Source of the DNA: Jacaranda mimosifolia
Taxonomy: Eukaryota; Streptophyta; Magnoliopsida; Lamiales; Bignoniaceae
Assembly: GCA_018894105.1 (NCBI GenBank)
Contig: CM032121.1
Span: 33,646,230-33,710,229 of the forward strand
DNA length: 64,000 nucleotides
Direction of reading: 5' to 3'
The notes beneath the pieces were generated by a model. That model saw only the letters and a list, made by a program, of their open reading frames with translations. It was not told where the DNA came from and did not search any database. Both the position numbers and the translations under genes were made by a program. Shown here piece after piece: positions 38,140-50,615 of the stretch. Numbering within the stretch: the stretch's first letter is position 1; each line of letters opens with the position of its first letter.

Positions 38140-39806
38140 ATGGTTTACTTTAAGGATGTTTCGACTGGCGTTGGAGTACAACTCTTGATTATTCTTGATG
38201 AAGAGAATCAATTTATGGAGAAAGGCACATTTTTTTTACTACTTATAATCCACTTATTGGTAGATACGCAACAAAGTGGCCAAGGTTGATTTAATGGACC
38301 CAAGAGATCAAGATTTCCACGGTGTGGGCTTTAAGGGCAACTCATTATTGTCCTCCAAACGAATTAATTTGTCATCAACAATTAATCAAACTAATTCTTC
38401 TTCAACATTGGGTTGCAACATTAATAAGTCTAAAAGATCAAGACTTCCAATGTGTGGACTTTAAGGGCAATTCATTATTGTCCTCCAAATGAATTAATTC
38501 ATCATCAACAATTAATCAAACTAATTCTTCTTCAACATTGGATTGCAGAATTAATAGACCCAAGAGATCAAGACTTCAAAGGTGTGGACTTTAAGGGCAA
38601 CTCATTATTGTCCTCCAAATGAATTAATTCGTCATCAACAATTAATCAAACTAATTCTTCTTCAACATTGGATTGCAGAATTAATAGACCCAAGAGATCA
38701 AGACTTCCAAGGTGTGGACTTTAAAGGCAACTCATTATTGTCCTCCGAACGAATTAATTCATCATATACCAACATTGGATCACAACATTATTGAGGGCAA
38801 AGCCAAGTGGGGAGATATTCCATAATTTGATAGCGAATTAATACATCAAAAGATACATTTAATGGCCAAGACCGACGACTTTTCTTTGTACGGAGGAATG
38901 TTCCCAAAACTTGCAAGGCGTGGACTTTAAGGGCAACTCATTATTGTCCTCCAAATGAATTAATTCATAACCAACAATTAAACAAATTAATTCTTCTACC
39001 CACATTGGGTTGTAACATCATTGAAGGCAAAGCCAAGGAGGGAGATGCTTTTCAATTTAATGGCGAATTCCACTATATCAAAGGATATTGGGAGTGGCCA
39101 ATGCTAACAAACTTGCTTTATATGGAGGGGTGATCCCAGGATACTTCTTGAAGCAAAATTTCCAATGTATAAGCTTTAGGGTCAATTCATTATTGTCCTC
39201 CAAATAAACCAATTCATCATCAACCATCAAATAAACCAACTCTCCTTGTGCTCTAATTTCAATATATAAAGGTGTGGAATTTGTATTTAATTATCAAAAA
39301 GAAAATATCTTCAAACGTTGTGGGATGGCCTTCACAAGAGAATAACAAATACTCCACTTGACTCATTCTCATATATCGAAGATAGTGTTCAATTTGTGCT
39401 TGAATCGATGAGGGGCTTCAACAAAGTTGACATCTCCAATGTGGAGGAATTATTGCAAATATTATTTGACAAGGTCATTGCTTATGATGAAGCAAAGTCA
39501 ACATCTTTTGAAAAAGCATCCAATGAGCTTCTTGCACAACAACAAGATGAAGCCAAAATCGTCTCCATAATGCTTAAATCGAAGGAATACAAAAAGAATT
39601 TGACTTCATCATTGAAACGCCAACAACAACTTCTTCAAAGTGCTCAAGTTGAAATTCATTAGAATGAAGAGGAAATTGCTGCTATCAAGAATACTCCTCC
39701 ATTGAGTAATAAAGTGGTTGAGAATTTGTGCACTTCAATTGAACACTTGGAGGCTGTCAAAGAAAAAATTGAAGAATTTAAGTCCTTTTACTTGAAATTT
39801 GTTTAG
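38140..39806 (+). pseudogene. Antisense coding remnant in the 3' region of element 2
   Basis: Plus-strand frames lie opposite gag-pol. A 3' splice-site-like tract (long T-rich run, then CTTGCAG at 38126-38132) precedes a short frame. The clearest piece (39318-39806) reads SYIEDSVQFVLESMRGFN, VEELLQILFDKVIAYDEA, SNELLAQQQDEAKIV, then after an in-frame TAG at 39660-39662 continues EEEIAAIKN, LCTSIEHLEAVKEKIEEF and stops at 39804-39806. Heptad-like spacing suggests a coiled coil. No catalytic domain is recognised and there is no good ATG. By position it corresponds to the antisense gene of element 1, but the sequences are not evidently related. Confidence 0.45.
38297..38800 (+). repeat. 130-bp tandem repeat in element 2
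   Basis: Four units with a spacing of exactly 130 bp (the word TTCTTCTTCAACATTG starts at 38395, 38525 and 38655). Each has AAGAGATCAAGACTTCCAAG, GTGTGGACTTTAAGGGCAA and TCATTATTGTCCTCCAAA. Diverged partial units continue near 38908-39000 and 39160-39240. The units are not in one open frame. Confidence 0.85.
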
Positions 39807-39809
39807 AAC

Positions 39810-40800
39810 TTTTTTTTTTTTTTTTTAAACTTAACAAACTAAAAACTCGAACTTAATAGAGATAATAAAATTACTAAAAACTCAAACTTAATAAAAACAA
39901 CTAAACTACTCTTTTTTTTATTTTTAAAGAAAGCTTAATAAACTAAAAACTCAAAACAATTAAACTAATTAATAAAAAAACAACTAAACTACTTTTTTTT
40001 TTAAAAGGAAACTTAATAAACTAAAAAAAAAACTCAAAAACAATTAAACTACTTAATAAAAACAACTAAACTACTTTTTTTTTTTTTTAAGAAAACTAAA
40101 TAAACTAAAAACTCAAACAATTAAACTACTAAGAACTCAAACTTAATAAAATCAACTAAACTATTTTTTCTTTTTCTTTCTTTCTTTTTTTTTTAAAAAG
40201 AAAAGTTAATAAACTAAAAACTCAAAAACAATTAAACTACTTAATAAAAAACAACTAAACTACTTTTTTTTTAAAGGAAACTTAATAAACTAAAAAAACT
40301 CAAACTTAATAAAAACAATTAAACTACTTTTTTTTTTATGAAAACTTAATAAACTGAAAAAAAACTCAAAAACAGTTAAACTACTTAATAAAAACAACTA
40401 AACTACCTTTTTTTTTTTTTTAAAAAAAAACTTAATAAATTAAAAACTCAAACAATTAAACTACTAAGAACTCAAACTAATAAAAACAACTAAACTATTT
40501 TTTTCTTTTTCTTTCTTTCTTTCTTTTTTTTTAAAAAAAAACTTAATAAACTAAAAACTCAAAAACAATTAAACTACTTAATAAAAAAGCAATTAAACTA
40601 CTTTTTTTTTTTTAAAGAAAACTTAATAAATTGAAAAAACTCAAAAACAATTAAACTACTTAATAAAAACAACTAAACTACCCCCTTTTTTTTTTAAAGA
40701 AAACTTAATAAACTAAAAATTCAAACTTAATAAAAACAATTAAACTACTAAAAACTCAAACTTAATAAAAAGGAACTAAACTACTTTTTTTTTTTTTTTT
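39810..40800. repeat. A/T-rich minisatellite of about 75-80 bp units
   Basis: A dozen or so irregular units of ACTTAATAAACTAAAAACTC, AACAATTAAACTACTTAATA, AACAACTAAACTAC and a T8-T18 run. Variation lies mostly in homopolymer length. It sits between the antisense frame and the integrase 3' end. No coding potential. Confidence 0.85.
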
Positions 40801-41230
40801 ATGAAACCAAGGAAAAATATGTTTAAAATTAACTCATAACTGAACTTAGAGAATATCTAAGCTGCCTACGTACCCAATATAGGGATCAAGTCATAACGTA
40901 GTTCAAAAAAATCAACATTTTAGGGGAGGGGGTGCCGTTCACAGTTTATACTCATGCGGGCTAGGAGTATCTATTACTTAACCACCTTAGACTAGGTGGG
41001 GGTTTGATATTTTAACCACAAAAAATACCTTTAGTGGGGTAATTTAGTAGTTTAATCACATGAACTACCTTTGGTGGAGTAAGTTAGCAGTTTAACCACA
41101 TGCACTACTTTTGGTGGGTACCATTCACAGTTTATACTCATGCGGGTCAGGAGCAACATGCAGTTTAGGCTCTTGCGTCAAGGAGCAACATGCAGTTTAG
41201 GCTCGTGCGTCAAGGAGCAATCTCCCAACT

Positions 41231-43453
41231 TTATGCATAGTAGCGCTTCAGGAACTTCCGATTTATAAGGCCAATTCTTAATCCATATTCAGCAATCAAC
41301 TTATATGCACCATTTGTATAGACTTCTTTGACAACATAAGGACCATCCCATTTTGATGTGAACTTATTCCCAGTTCGACGAGTTATGATGATGGGTCTTC
41401 TCACAGCAAGCACCAAATCTCCAACTTGAAAAGATCGTGATCGCACCTTCTTGTTAAATGTCTTGGATAGCCTGGCTTGGTAACACTCAAGTCTTTGTTG
41501 TGCTTCCAACCTTTTCTCATCAAGGGACTCCAATTCTTCAAGACGTAAGTGTGCATTTTCTTCCTCAGTCAATCCTTCTTGTATGGCTATCCTTAATGAT
41601 GGAATTTGTTGCTCAAGAGGTAAAACAACTTCAACACCATAAACCAATGAATACGGAGTTGCTTGTGTAGGTGTTCTATGAGTAGTTCGATATGCCTATA
41701 AAGCTTCTCCGATCCTTTCGTGCCAATCCCTCTTCGTCTTCGAGACTACTTTTTTCAGCAAATTACACAGAGTTTTATTGAATGCCTCAGCAAGACCATT
41801 GGCCGCGGCATAGTACATGGAAGATTTCCTTTGCTTAAAATTGAATTTCTGACAAAGTTTATCTATCAGACTATTACTAAAGGGCTTTCCATTATCAGTG
41901 ATTATGTATCGAGGAACCCCATAGCGATATATAATGTTGATGCGGATAAAGTCAGCAACATTTTCCTTTTTTACTTCTTTGAGGGGTATTGCTTTAGCCC
42001 ACTTAGAGAAATAGTCTGTTGCGGCCAATATATACAAGTGCCCAGCAAAAGACTTTGTCATGGGTCCCACCACATCTAATCCCTAAGCATCAAATGGCCA
42101 TGAAGCGATAGTTTGATGTAATGGCTCGAGTGGTTGGTGAATGAAATTTGCATGAAATTGGCAAGCTTGACATCTTTGAGCATAATCCATGCAATCTTTT
42201 ACCATTGTTGGCCAGAAGTAGCCCATTCTTTTTATTCGAAAATGTAATTTCGGACCTGACTGGTGAGCCCCGCAAACTCCAGAATGAGCTTCTTCTATAG
42301 CTTGGATAGCTTCCTCATCACTTAAACATCTCAAAAAGACTCCGTCAAAAGATCGCCTATAAAGTGCACCTTTGTAATAAGTGAAGCGAGCCGCCCGACG
42401 GCGGATATCAACTCTTTGGCGTGGATCATCAGGTAACTTCTCGTACTTCAAGTAATCCACGATTGGTTGGCGCAAATCTTCCTTCTCTATCTCAAATACT
42501 TGAACGACATGGCTTTCATCTTTTTCATAATCCTCATCATTAAAAATTGGTGGTACAACCCAACTTTTACATATTGGAATTCTCACTTCATTTTCAGGTA
42601 TGGCAAGTGAAGAGGCCAATTTAGCTAACGCATCAACTTGCTTATTTTCCTTCCTTGGCACATGTTCGATTTCTACATCCCCAAACCATCCAATGAGTCT
42701 TTTTGCATAATTAAAGTATGTGAGTAACTCAGGCTTCTTGACTTCATATGATCCAAGCAACTGGTTAACCACCAACTTAGAATCTCGATAGACTTTAAGG
42801 CGCAACTGTTTTATGTCAACCACCATCTCCAACCCAAGAATAAGAGCTTGATATTCAGCAACATTGTTGGAGCAATTTTCAGTTAAAGTGAAGGAATATG
42901 GTAATAATTCGTCATTTGATGTGATGAACACTACTCTAGCACCAACTCCTTCTCTGTGGGATGCTCCATCAAAGTACATCTTCCAAGGAGATGCAATTTC
43001 AACTACCAAGACATCTTCATCGGGTAGGTCATCAGATAATTTCCACTCAGCAGGGATGGGATGATCAGCCAAGAAGTTAGCCAAAACTTGCCCTTTTACT
43101 GCCTTCTGTGGAATATAGATAATCTCAAACTGTTGTAACTGAAGGTACCATCTCGCGAGTCTATCAGAGAGAACATGTTTTAACATGAAATATTTTAATG
43201 GATTTGCTTTGGAGATAAGACGGACAGTATGTGCCTGAAAGTAATGCTTCAACTTTTGGATTGCAAAAATTAGAGCCAAACATATTTTCTCAATTGGCGA
43301 GTATCTCACCTCATTTGGCATAATCATCCTACTCAAGTAGTATAAGGCACTTTCCTTTCCTTCATCATTTCCCTGTGCTAGTAAAGCTCCAACGGAACGT
43401 TCTTGAGCAGCGATATAAAGGATCAGTGGGTGTCCAGGTACTGGTGTGACCAA
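41231..43453 (-). pseudogene. RNase H, second RNase H and integrase of element 2
   Basis: One frame runs from 43453 to 41231, interrupted only by two TAG codons at tryptophan positions (42083-42085 and 41696-41698). In order: RNase H after RT (LYIAAQERSVGALLAQG, YYLSRMI, RYSPIEKICLA); a second, archaeal-type RNase H (WKMYFDGASHREGVGA, NVAEYQALILGLEM, YRDSKLVVNQLLG, VPRKENKQVDALAKLAS), the Tat hallmark; an HHCC zinc finger (EEAHSGVCGAHQ, CMDYAQRCQACQFH); the DDE core (GLDVVGPM, ITDNGKPF, AAANGLAEAFNKTL); and the C-terminal region (FQVGDLVLAVRRPI, KWDGPYVVKEVY). The catalytic residues look intact. Integrase would insert the DNA copy into the genome. Confidence 0.88.
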
Positions 43454-44700
43454 ACAGGAGGCCTCATCAGATAAGATTTTATACTATTAAAAGCATTGCT
43501 ACAAGCTTAATTCCATTCAAATGGAATGCCTTTCTTCATCAGACAACTGAATGGTTGACACATACTGGCTAAATTTGATATGAATATCTGAAGATAAGCT
43601 TATTTTCCTTGCAAACTTTTGAGTTCATATATGTCTCGAGGTTCTGGCATTTTCAAAATTGCATCAATATTTGCTTGCTCAATTTCTATGCCTCGATAAC
43701 GAATGATGAATCCCAAAAACTTCCCTAATGTCACTCCAAATGCACACTTTAATGAGTTCATTTTGAGTTGATATTTTCTTAGGCGCTCAAAAACTTGTCT
43801 CAAATCTTGGAGATGATCTCCTCGCTTTTTGGACTTAACAACCACGTCATCAACGTAACATTCAATGTTCTTGTGGAGCATATCATCAAAAATCTTCTGC
43901 ATAGCTCTTTGATATGTGGCACCAACATTCTTCAACCCAAACGGCATCACTTTATAGCAATATATACCCTTAAATGCCGTCAACTCCTCATCTTTTGGTG
44001 ACATACGTATTTGATTATATCCGGATGATCCATCCATAAATGATAGGGCTTCATGCCCTGTGGTGGCATCAATCATGAGTTCAGCAATGGGCAATGGAAA
44101 ATAATCCTTAGGACAAGCACCATTCAACTCCCTAAAGTCAACACAAACTCGAATCTGTCCATTTTTCTTCCTTACTGGGACAATGTTGGAGATCTATGTT
44201 GGATACTTGACTTCTCGAATGAACCCAACCTCGATGAGTTTGTTCCCTTCAGCTTCAATTAAAGGAACCAGTTCAGGGCGGAACCGCCGTTGAGCTTCTT
44301 TGACTGGACGAGTTCCTTTCTTTATTGATAGATGATGGACTGCCACCTTTGGATTTTACCCAGGCATCTCTTTGTACGACCATACAAATATATCTTTGAA
44401 TTCATGTAATAACTCAACATATATTTCTTCTTCCTTAGCAGTCAACAAAGCACTAACGTAGATAGGCTGAGGGTCATTGGCATCACCTAAATTGATCTCT
44501 TTCAATTCATCTACAGTGGCTTTAACACCTTCTTCGAACTCAAGAGGAGCAGTTTCAACGTCTTCTTCTTTAATCAACAATTCTTCACTCAAAGTGATAT
44601 GGTAGGCTGGCGCAATATCTTCTTCCACGGGCTCAATCTTCTTGAATTCCATGCATGCCCTTGTTTCTCCACCCTTTCTTCTTATATGAACCGTCTTCAT
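43454..44700 (-). pseudogene. Reverse transcriptase of element 2
   Basis: An upstream piece (44356-44700) ends with DIFVWSYKEMPG. The RT then reads GTRPVKEAQRRFRPE, KKNGQIRVCVDFRELN, ACPKDYFPLPIAELMID, FMDGSSGYNQI, PFGLKNVGATYQRAMQ, YVDDVVVKSK and LKCAFGV, in the family order with the YVDD catalytic box intact. A TAA in frame at about 44356-44358 and a TAG at 44194-44196 (where Trp is expected) interrupt it, and the frame shifts between 43600 and 43453. It copies the element RNA into DNA. Without the stops this would be a near-complete domain. Confidence 0.85.
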
Positions 44701-44787
44701 GGCACCATCTTTTTCACTTATGTAATCGCTGTGGACAAGACTGGAGATTTGCTTGAAAAGACGATATATAGCATTTTGACGAATTGG

Positions 44788-46474
44788 CTAACTAGTATTA
44801 TCAACAATATGATATGAAGAGGCCACATTTTCTTTATTATCTTCTTCATCCATTTGAGTTCGTGTGAAAATAATGGTTTGCAGTTTAACCTTCAAAGTTC
44901 TACCACATGATATATTCAAAATAGAGTACCGCTTCATGCGTGAAGGAATTGAACTCCTTAGCTTTTTTGGCTCGCTAACCCACTTCAAATACTTTGGCAT
45001 TTTGGATGAATTCAATATGCGATTATGGGATCTTTTATGCTGCCACTTTCCAAGACTATCAAAAACTGAGATTCGCGGGACTTTCTTCCCATTTTCATCA
45101 AAAACATCATTTGTTGAGGAAAATTCCTCTCCAACTATATGATTACTACTGGCTCTCCTAATCGCAATATGAATAGGATTTTGAGGGACAAATCCAAGTC
45201 CCGTTTGAGAGCTTTGAACACTTTGACCCTTTTCCTTCAACATCTTTTGGGTAGTGTTAAGCCCACACGTTTGCTTTCCAGAAGCCTCAGGGGGGAGTTT
45301 TCCCAAAATGGAATGTTCTTGCGGATTGTATCCGGCTTTGACAAGAAGTTTATAAGCTTTTGGATCAAAGCAAGTCTCATTTTGAAGATGCAGAGATTCT
45401 CCGTGTTCCTTCTCGACTCCTTGAGTTGCGCGAACAAACCCTTTTAGCGGCTGAGAGGATGGCTTCTTCACATCAAGCTTGGTTAGGGGAAACATCAGTT
45501 CTTTCAATAACTCAGATCTTACCAAAGGTGACTCTCTTTATGTGATCTTTATTGCTGCATGCTGGAGTCAAGTCTTTAACATTGTTTCATCCATCAAGAT
45601 CATCTTGTTGCTTGGATTCTTCTTGTTCTTTAGCCTTGGCAATTTTCATACTTTCAGTGTAGTATTTGGCATCTGCTAAATGTGATTCAGCTTCAGTGAA
45701 AGGTTTGCTATCTCCAAGTACTTTCTTTACCACACCTTCTCGACAATATTTGAAACATTGGTGCCAAGTAGAAGGAACTACACCCTTTGCATGTAACCAA
45801 GGTTGGCCTAAAAGCATTTTGTATGACGTCTTGGCATCTATGACATGAAATAATGTCGTTGACAATATATCGTCCATCAGTAACTTTATTCTTATTGTTT
45901 CGAGAGCCCTTTGCCCCCCTTGATTGAACCCTTGGATCATTAGGCGACTATTTGTCAACTCATCTATGGGGACTCCTAAATCATTCAACACACGCAATGG
46001 CAAGATATTGACTGCAGAGCCTCCATCAATTAAAATTCTATTTATTTTTTGCTCACAAGCATAGCTAGTTATAAACAGTGGCCTATTGTGGGATTTGGAG
46101 CCAAGCAACAAGTCTTCATCAATGAAAGTCATTGCTAACATGCACTCTTCAGTCATAACATGATTTTCTTCATCAGATAGACATGCTTCACTAGAAGGGA
46201 TCATTTCTTCACTTATCATGCAGCACGCAATGTTACTATTGTGATCACCAAGCACGCCTTTTTCAACCTCAATAGTAGCATGATTTGAGGCGGCATTCTC
46301 TTTCTCAAGTGAGATTTTTCCTTGTCGGGCCAATTGCATCAAAGTGAATATGAAGCAGTCATGGATTGGGTGGCCCACCAACCGATGGTATTTGCAATAC
46401 TTTGGGTCATCAATTTTTGCAGCTTCTTCAGGTCTCTTCATTTCAGGTAATTCTATGAGATTTGCATTTAGCAA
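44788..46474 (-). pseudogene. Zinc-knuckle region, protease and linker of element 2
   Basis: The region opens with a CKYHRLVGHPIHDC motif (near 46400) of the type at the end of Tat gag. The aspartic protease follows (near 46000-46060) with active site ILIDGGSAVNILP and a conserved GQPWLH near 45800. After a frame change near 45550 an extended linker to 44788 carries FDPKAYKLLVKAGYNPQE and RISVFDSLGKW, a spacer I associate with the large Tat/Ogre polyproteins. The protease would cut the polyprotein; its Asp is intact. Confidence 0.8.
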
Positions 46475-46552
46475 ATCATCAAATATTCCAGAGACATCAG
46501 AATCGATAAATGGGTATGTCTGAGCCTGTATCTCTTTTAAAGTTAATTTTCT

Positions 46553-47873
46553 TTATTCTCTTTCGTAGGAGGCATCCTTCCTTTCGTCCTTTGTGCCTTC
46601 TGCCTTCGTACGAAACTTAATGGGTGTTGCATTCACCGCCATAGCTTCTTTACTTTGTGCCTTAGCGAGAGGTTTGCCCCATTTCTTGAATTCTTGCTTT
46701 TCTTTAGGCTTTCGAGGCTCTTGAATTGGTGGCCCTTCTACTCCGCTAGCAAACATGCTTAACTCCATATCATGGGCTCGAGTAGCCAACTCTTCAAATG
46801 TTTTGGGTTGAATACCTTGCAGAATATATCGAAGTCCCCAATGCATCCCTTGAATGCACATCTCGATAGCTGAAACCTCAGACAATCTATATTTGCAATT
46901 AAGGCTTAAGTTTCTCTAGCGATTAATGTAATCAATGACTGGCTCTTCTTTCCACTGGCGGGAATTGGTGAGTTCAATCATACTAACTATCCTTCGGGTA
47001 CTGTAGAAATGATTGAGAAATTCTTGCTCCAATTGCTCCCAACTATCAATTGAGCCTACTTCTAAGTCAGTACACTAATCAAAAGCATTACCTTTCAAGG
47101 ATCGAACAAATTGCTTAACTAGGTAATCTCCATACGTTCCAGCATTGTTACAAGTTTCAATGAAATAAGCCACATGCTGCTTTGGATTGCCTTTGCCATC
47201 AAATTGCCGGAACTTTGGTGGCTGATAACCATTTGGCATCTTTAAGTTGTCAATCCTTTGAGTATATGGCTTGGAATAAGTCATGAATGACTTAGAGCTT
47301 CCTTGAAATTTGTCTTTGATAGTTCCCATGATGAACTCCTTCAGTTGGTCAATAGGAATCAGTCCATCAGTGGAAACTTGTAGTTCCTTTGTTTTTGGCT
47401 TTTCACTTTCAACCGGCGGCCTCTTTGTGGATGTTTCGACTTCATCTTGAGCCTCTATTTGTTTCTCCATCACGCGACTAGTCTCAGCATTATCCACCTT
47501 GTTCATGAACTTAGAGATTTGAGAATCTTGCTCTTGGGCATTGCTTTGCTAGCCCTTCAATAATCTTCGTCAAATTAGCAATTTGTTCCTCCAAAGTTGT
47601 AGCACTTGTCACCATCACTGGCGCTATGTTTGACGAACTTGAGGTTGAGCGAGGAGTGGATGTCGTTGATTCTTCCTTTAAGTCTCCACCACCTTCATTA
47701 GTATCAATAGCATGCAACAATGCCTTTTCCACAACTTCAAGTGAATGATTTCCCTCCAAAGATGATTGCGACTTTTTGGACATACTCCTTGTGGTGACAC
47801 CAACACTTCTTGCTCTAGCATTTATGGAGTTTGTAGTAGTCATCTTCAATGCAACAGTCTTGTTGGTGGCCAT
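46553..47873 (-). pseudogene. gag of Tat-like element 2 (frameshift and stops)
   Basis: It starts MATNKTVALK at 47873. A serine/threonine-rich N-terminus leads to a heptad-like stretch (LEEQIANLTKIIEGLAKQ). A one-base frameshift near 47540 moves the frame to SKFMNKVDNAE. The capsid core follows (PPKFRQFDGKGNPKQHVAYF, QFVRSLKGNAFD, WEQLEQEFLNHFYST), interrupted by TAG at 47075-47077 and again at 46916-46918, both at positions where tryptophan is expected. The last part (FEELATRAHDMELSM, EFKKWGKPL) ends in a stop just above 46553. It encodes the structural particle protein of the element. Confidence 0.82.
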
Positions 47874-47917
47874 GATACTTCAATCTTTGATGAAGGAAAG
47901 AGATGAGAGGTAGAGAT

Positions 47918-47936
47918 GGTCCCACCAGGTATGCCA
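47918..47936 (-). other. Probable primer-binding site of element 2
   Basis: Five bases inside the 5' LTR the minus strand reads TGGCATACCTGGTGGGACC. Position and the TGG start fit a tRNA-primed site. I cannot name the tRNA. Confidence 0.5.
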
Positions 47937-47941
47937 AAATT

Positions 47942-48844
47942 TGTAACAACAAATTTTCTTGTCTGCAAAAATTAAAATTACAAAACAAGAAAAAATTGTA
48001 CAAATAAAATAAAATCAAAATTAATCAATCAAATGTGGATTCTATCTCTAATATAATCCTCTAATTCTTCCCTTCCAAATATAATCTTGAGCTCCACAAA
48101 AAACGCCTTAAACGCCGTGGATCTCCTTGAATTTGATTTGAATATAATAACGCTAATTCGAGGGCTTCGCACCTTAATCTCGAATCAAACACCAAAAATA
48201 TGTGTATTTCGCGAAGAACGCCTTGAATGTCGTGGATATTCTTTGAATTTGATTTGACTGGAATAACGCTAATTCGGGGCTTCGCACCTTAATATTGAAT
48301 CAAACGCCAAAAATATATGGATTCTGCAAAGAATGCCTTGAACGTCGTGGATCTCCTTGAATTTGCTTGAGAGAATTGCTGGCCTCCTTCAGAGTTTCTC
48401 TCTTCTGCTGGAATTTGTGTTGTGTCAAATGAGCTGGAATCACCCCTTTATATAGGTGTTTGATGGAAGACTTCTAAATTGACTTGAACTCCTTCTAAGG
48501 TTATCTCTTTGATAAAATAATATAAAATATCAAGAGATAATATCCTATATATTTGATTTGATAATATCAAACATTAAAGGATAATATCAATATCAAATAT
48601 CTTTGATTTGATTGGTCCATAAATGCAGACACTCCATCTTTGACACGTGTCAATGCTTGAATTTATTAATTTAGGAATTTATTAATATAAAATAAACATT
48701 AAATTATTAATTAAAATTAAGTATTTATTTTTTAGGAATTAAATTTAATAAATCCAAAATTTAAATAAAAAATTTAAATTAATATTTAATATATTATTTT
48801 ACATGTGTCATGTCTCAATTGGTAAAAAATTTAATATGTTTACA
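47942..48844 (-). repeat. 5' LTR of Tat-like element 2
   Basis: A 903-bp repeat matching 36228-37113 with scattered substitutions and a few small insertions, followed by CATGC. It contains GAACGCCTTGAA/GGATCTCCTTGAATTTG-type subrepeats, three copies in each LTR. Confidence 0.9.
48445..48455 (-). promoter_or_regulatory. TATA box in the 5' LTR of element 2
   Basis: The minus strand reads CTATATAAAGG, a canonical plant TATA box. It is placed so that transcription would start about 30 bases downstream, inside the 5' LTR. The same site exists in the 3' LTR. Confidence 0.55.
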
Positions 48845-48849
48845 CATGC

Positions 48850-49457
48850 ACATATAAGTTTTTGAATAACTAGTTCATACTAATAATATTATTTCCTAAT
48901 ATTCATAAATTTATGGTGATATTAATTTTAATCTTTTTAATATCTTTAAAATTAGAAAGTCGATTTAAGAGACTTATCGGATCTTTGTTCAAATTAGAAG
49001 GACTCCTAAGTCCATTGAAATCTTCAAGTGCCATGCCAATTTTAACAAACTCAATTCCTTGATATTTCTAATAAATCAATAAGCACTTTATCGTCTTTAA
49101 GATTCAACAAATAATGGAGGAAAACTAAGAAAAGCTTTCTATGAATTAATCGACTCTAGAAAATTGAAAAGCTCAATGTTGTATATATTTGCCACATAAA
49201 TAACATGTCCCAAGTTTAGTGTCCTGTTTCACAAAACATCTCATTGAACTTCTATTTGTCGCATATTGATTGCTCATTAGATGCCTTAAAGCTTTTATTA
49301 TACCGTGGATGATAGGTGAAGACATAATAAATTCAACCAAAGTCCTTTAGCAAACTCTTATGATGGAATAGATTTTATGAAGTTTCAAAGTTTATACAAT
49401 ATTAAAAAAATATATAGCTGACTAACCGGTCGGCGACAATTAGTCAACTATGATGTA
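48850..49457. other. Spacer between element 2 and the copia element
   Basis: About 0.6 kb of A/T-rich sequence between the two target duplications, with no feature I can name. Confidence 0.6.
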
Positions 49458-49462
49458 CTTTA

Positions 49463-50615
49463 TGTTGGAAATGTTTAACATCAAATTATAAACAACATAT
49501 TTACATCAGTAAAGCAATCCAATTTATAATCACAGGGCAGTGTTTGAAAAACAATATAACAAGTATTTCAGAAATGACCAGAATACATATATCCAATTGC
49601 AATTCAATTTAACAAAATCATAAACCAAAAGCAAACAACCCAGTATGGAATATAACAACAAAAAATACAGGAGTTAGTATATAAACCGAGAACTTATCTC
49701 TCAGTTCTGTATAGTAACAGAACTTTTAGACTGAATCACCAAAGAATAGTTTGCCTTGAAGAAATTATCGCCCTTACCCGTGCAAAGAGTTCGGTGAAAC
49801 TTCCCCCAGGATGAGACAGTCTAGAAGCCTTTTAGTGCATTCGAGAAAGCTTCACTTCGAACACCACTCAGTTGCTATGAATCAAAAGCAACACTATATG
49901 TGGGAAGAATATCAGAGGGATAGAAGAGATTTGTTCTGCCTGCAATAGCAGGTATATATAGGTAGAGCGAAGGAGCGAGTAGGATGTCCAGGTTCATTCT
50001 GGTCCAGATACATTTTGGAATAGATGTACAAACACGTCCAGATACATTGTGGACCAAGTTCAATGAACCAGAAACTCCAGTAGTTACAAAAACGTTTGGC
50101 AGTTTTTGTAGCAACCAATTGACTTTTGAATTTGAAATTTAAAATTAAAAATTCAAATGTAAACAAAATTCCAAAAAAAAGTTGGAATTTTCAGCAAAAA
50201 GATTAACCCGAGACAATTCGCCCAAACATCCATCGCCCACGTCGGAGCCAGGACAGGCGGGCGGCGATGGCACTCATGTGTGAGCACACCCTCTTGAGTC
50301 CCTTAATTGATATTTTATCTAGCATTAATACTTGAACCACATATATGGTGTATCCCATTAGGTAAATTTTCAATGTGGGATATGTGGTTTTGTATCAGAC
50401 TAAAAGCCTTTTATATTCCCACTTATTCCCCCATACATTGTCTCATAAGTAATGTGGGATTTCCCCACATACATAATCTTTTGCCTTTTTGTCTCTTCTT
50501 TATATACATAATACTTATGGATTCCAACCAAATTGGCATCCATCCATAAGGTTTAATCACTTGTGAAACATGTAATTAAACATAAATCCCAATTGATTTG
50601 ATGCCAATTACAGCA
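49463..50615 (-). repeat. 3' LTR of the copia element
   Basis: A 1,153-bp repeat starting TGTTGGAAATG and ending CCAATTACAGCA, preceded by CTTTA. Confidence 0.9.

Larger units (their letters stand above)
36228..48844 (-). mobile_element. Tat-like Ty3/gypsy retrotransposon, element 2
   Basis: A 12.6-kb element with 0.9-kb LTRs (TGTAACAAC...TGTTTACA) and the 5-bp duplication CATGC on both sides (36223-36227 and 48845-48849). A purine-rich tract (GAAGTGGGGGCATT, minus strand) precedes the 3' LTR. The order on the minus strand is gag, protease, a long linker, RT, RNase H, second RNase H and integrase. About 4.1 kb then remain before the 3' LTR, with plus-strand frames and two tandem-repeat arrays. 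It is better preserved than element 1 but has frameshifts and several TGG-to-TAG stops. Confidence 0.9.

Noticed and set aside
38297..38800. Regularly spaced repeats resembling a CRISPR array
   Set aside because: The 130-bp units are contiguous tandem copies with no unique spacers, inside a plant retrotransposon.
43795..45679. Plus-strand open frames across element 2 pol
   Set aside because: Shadows of the well-supported minus-strand RT and linker frames; no independent motifs.
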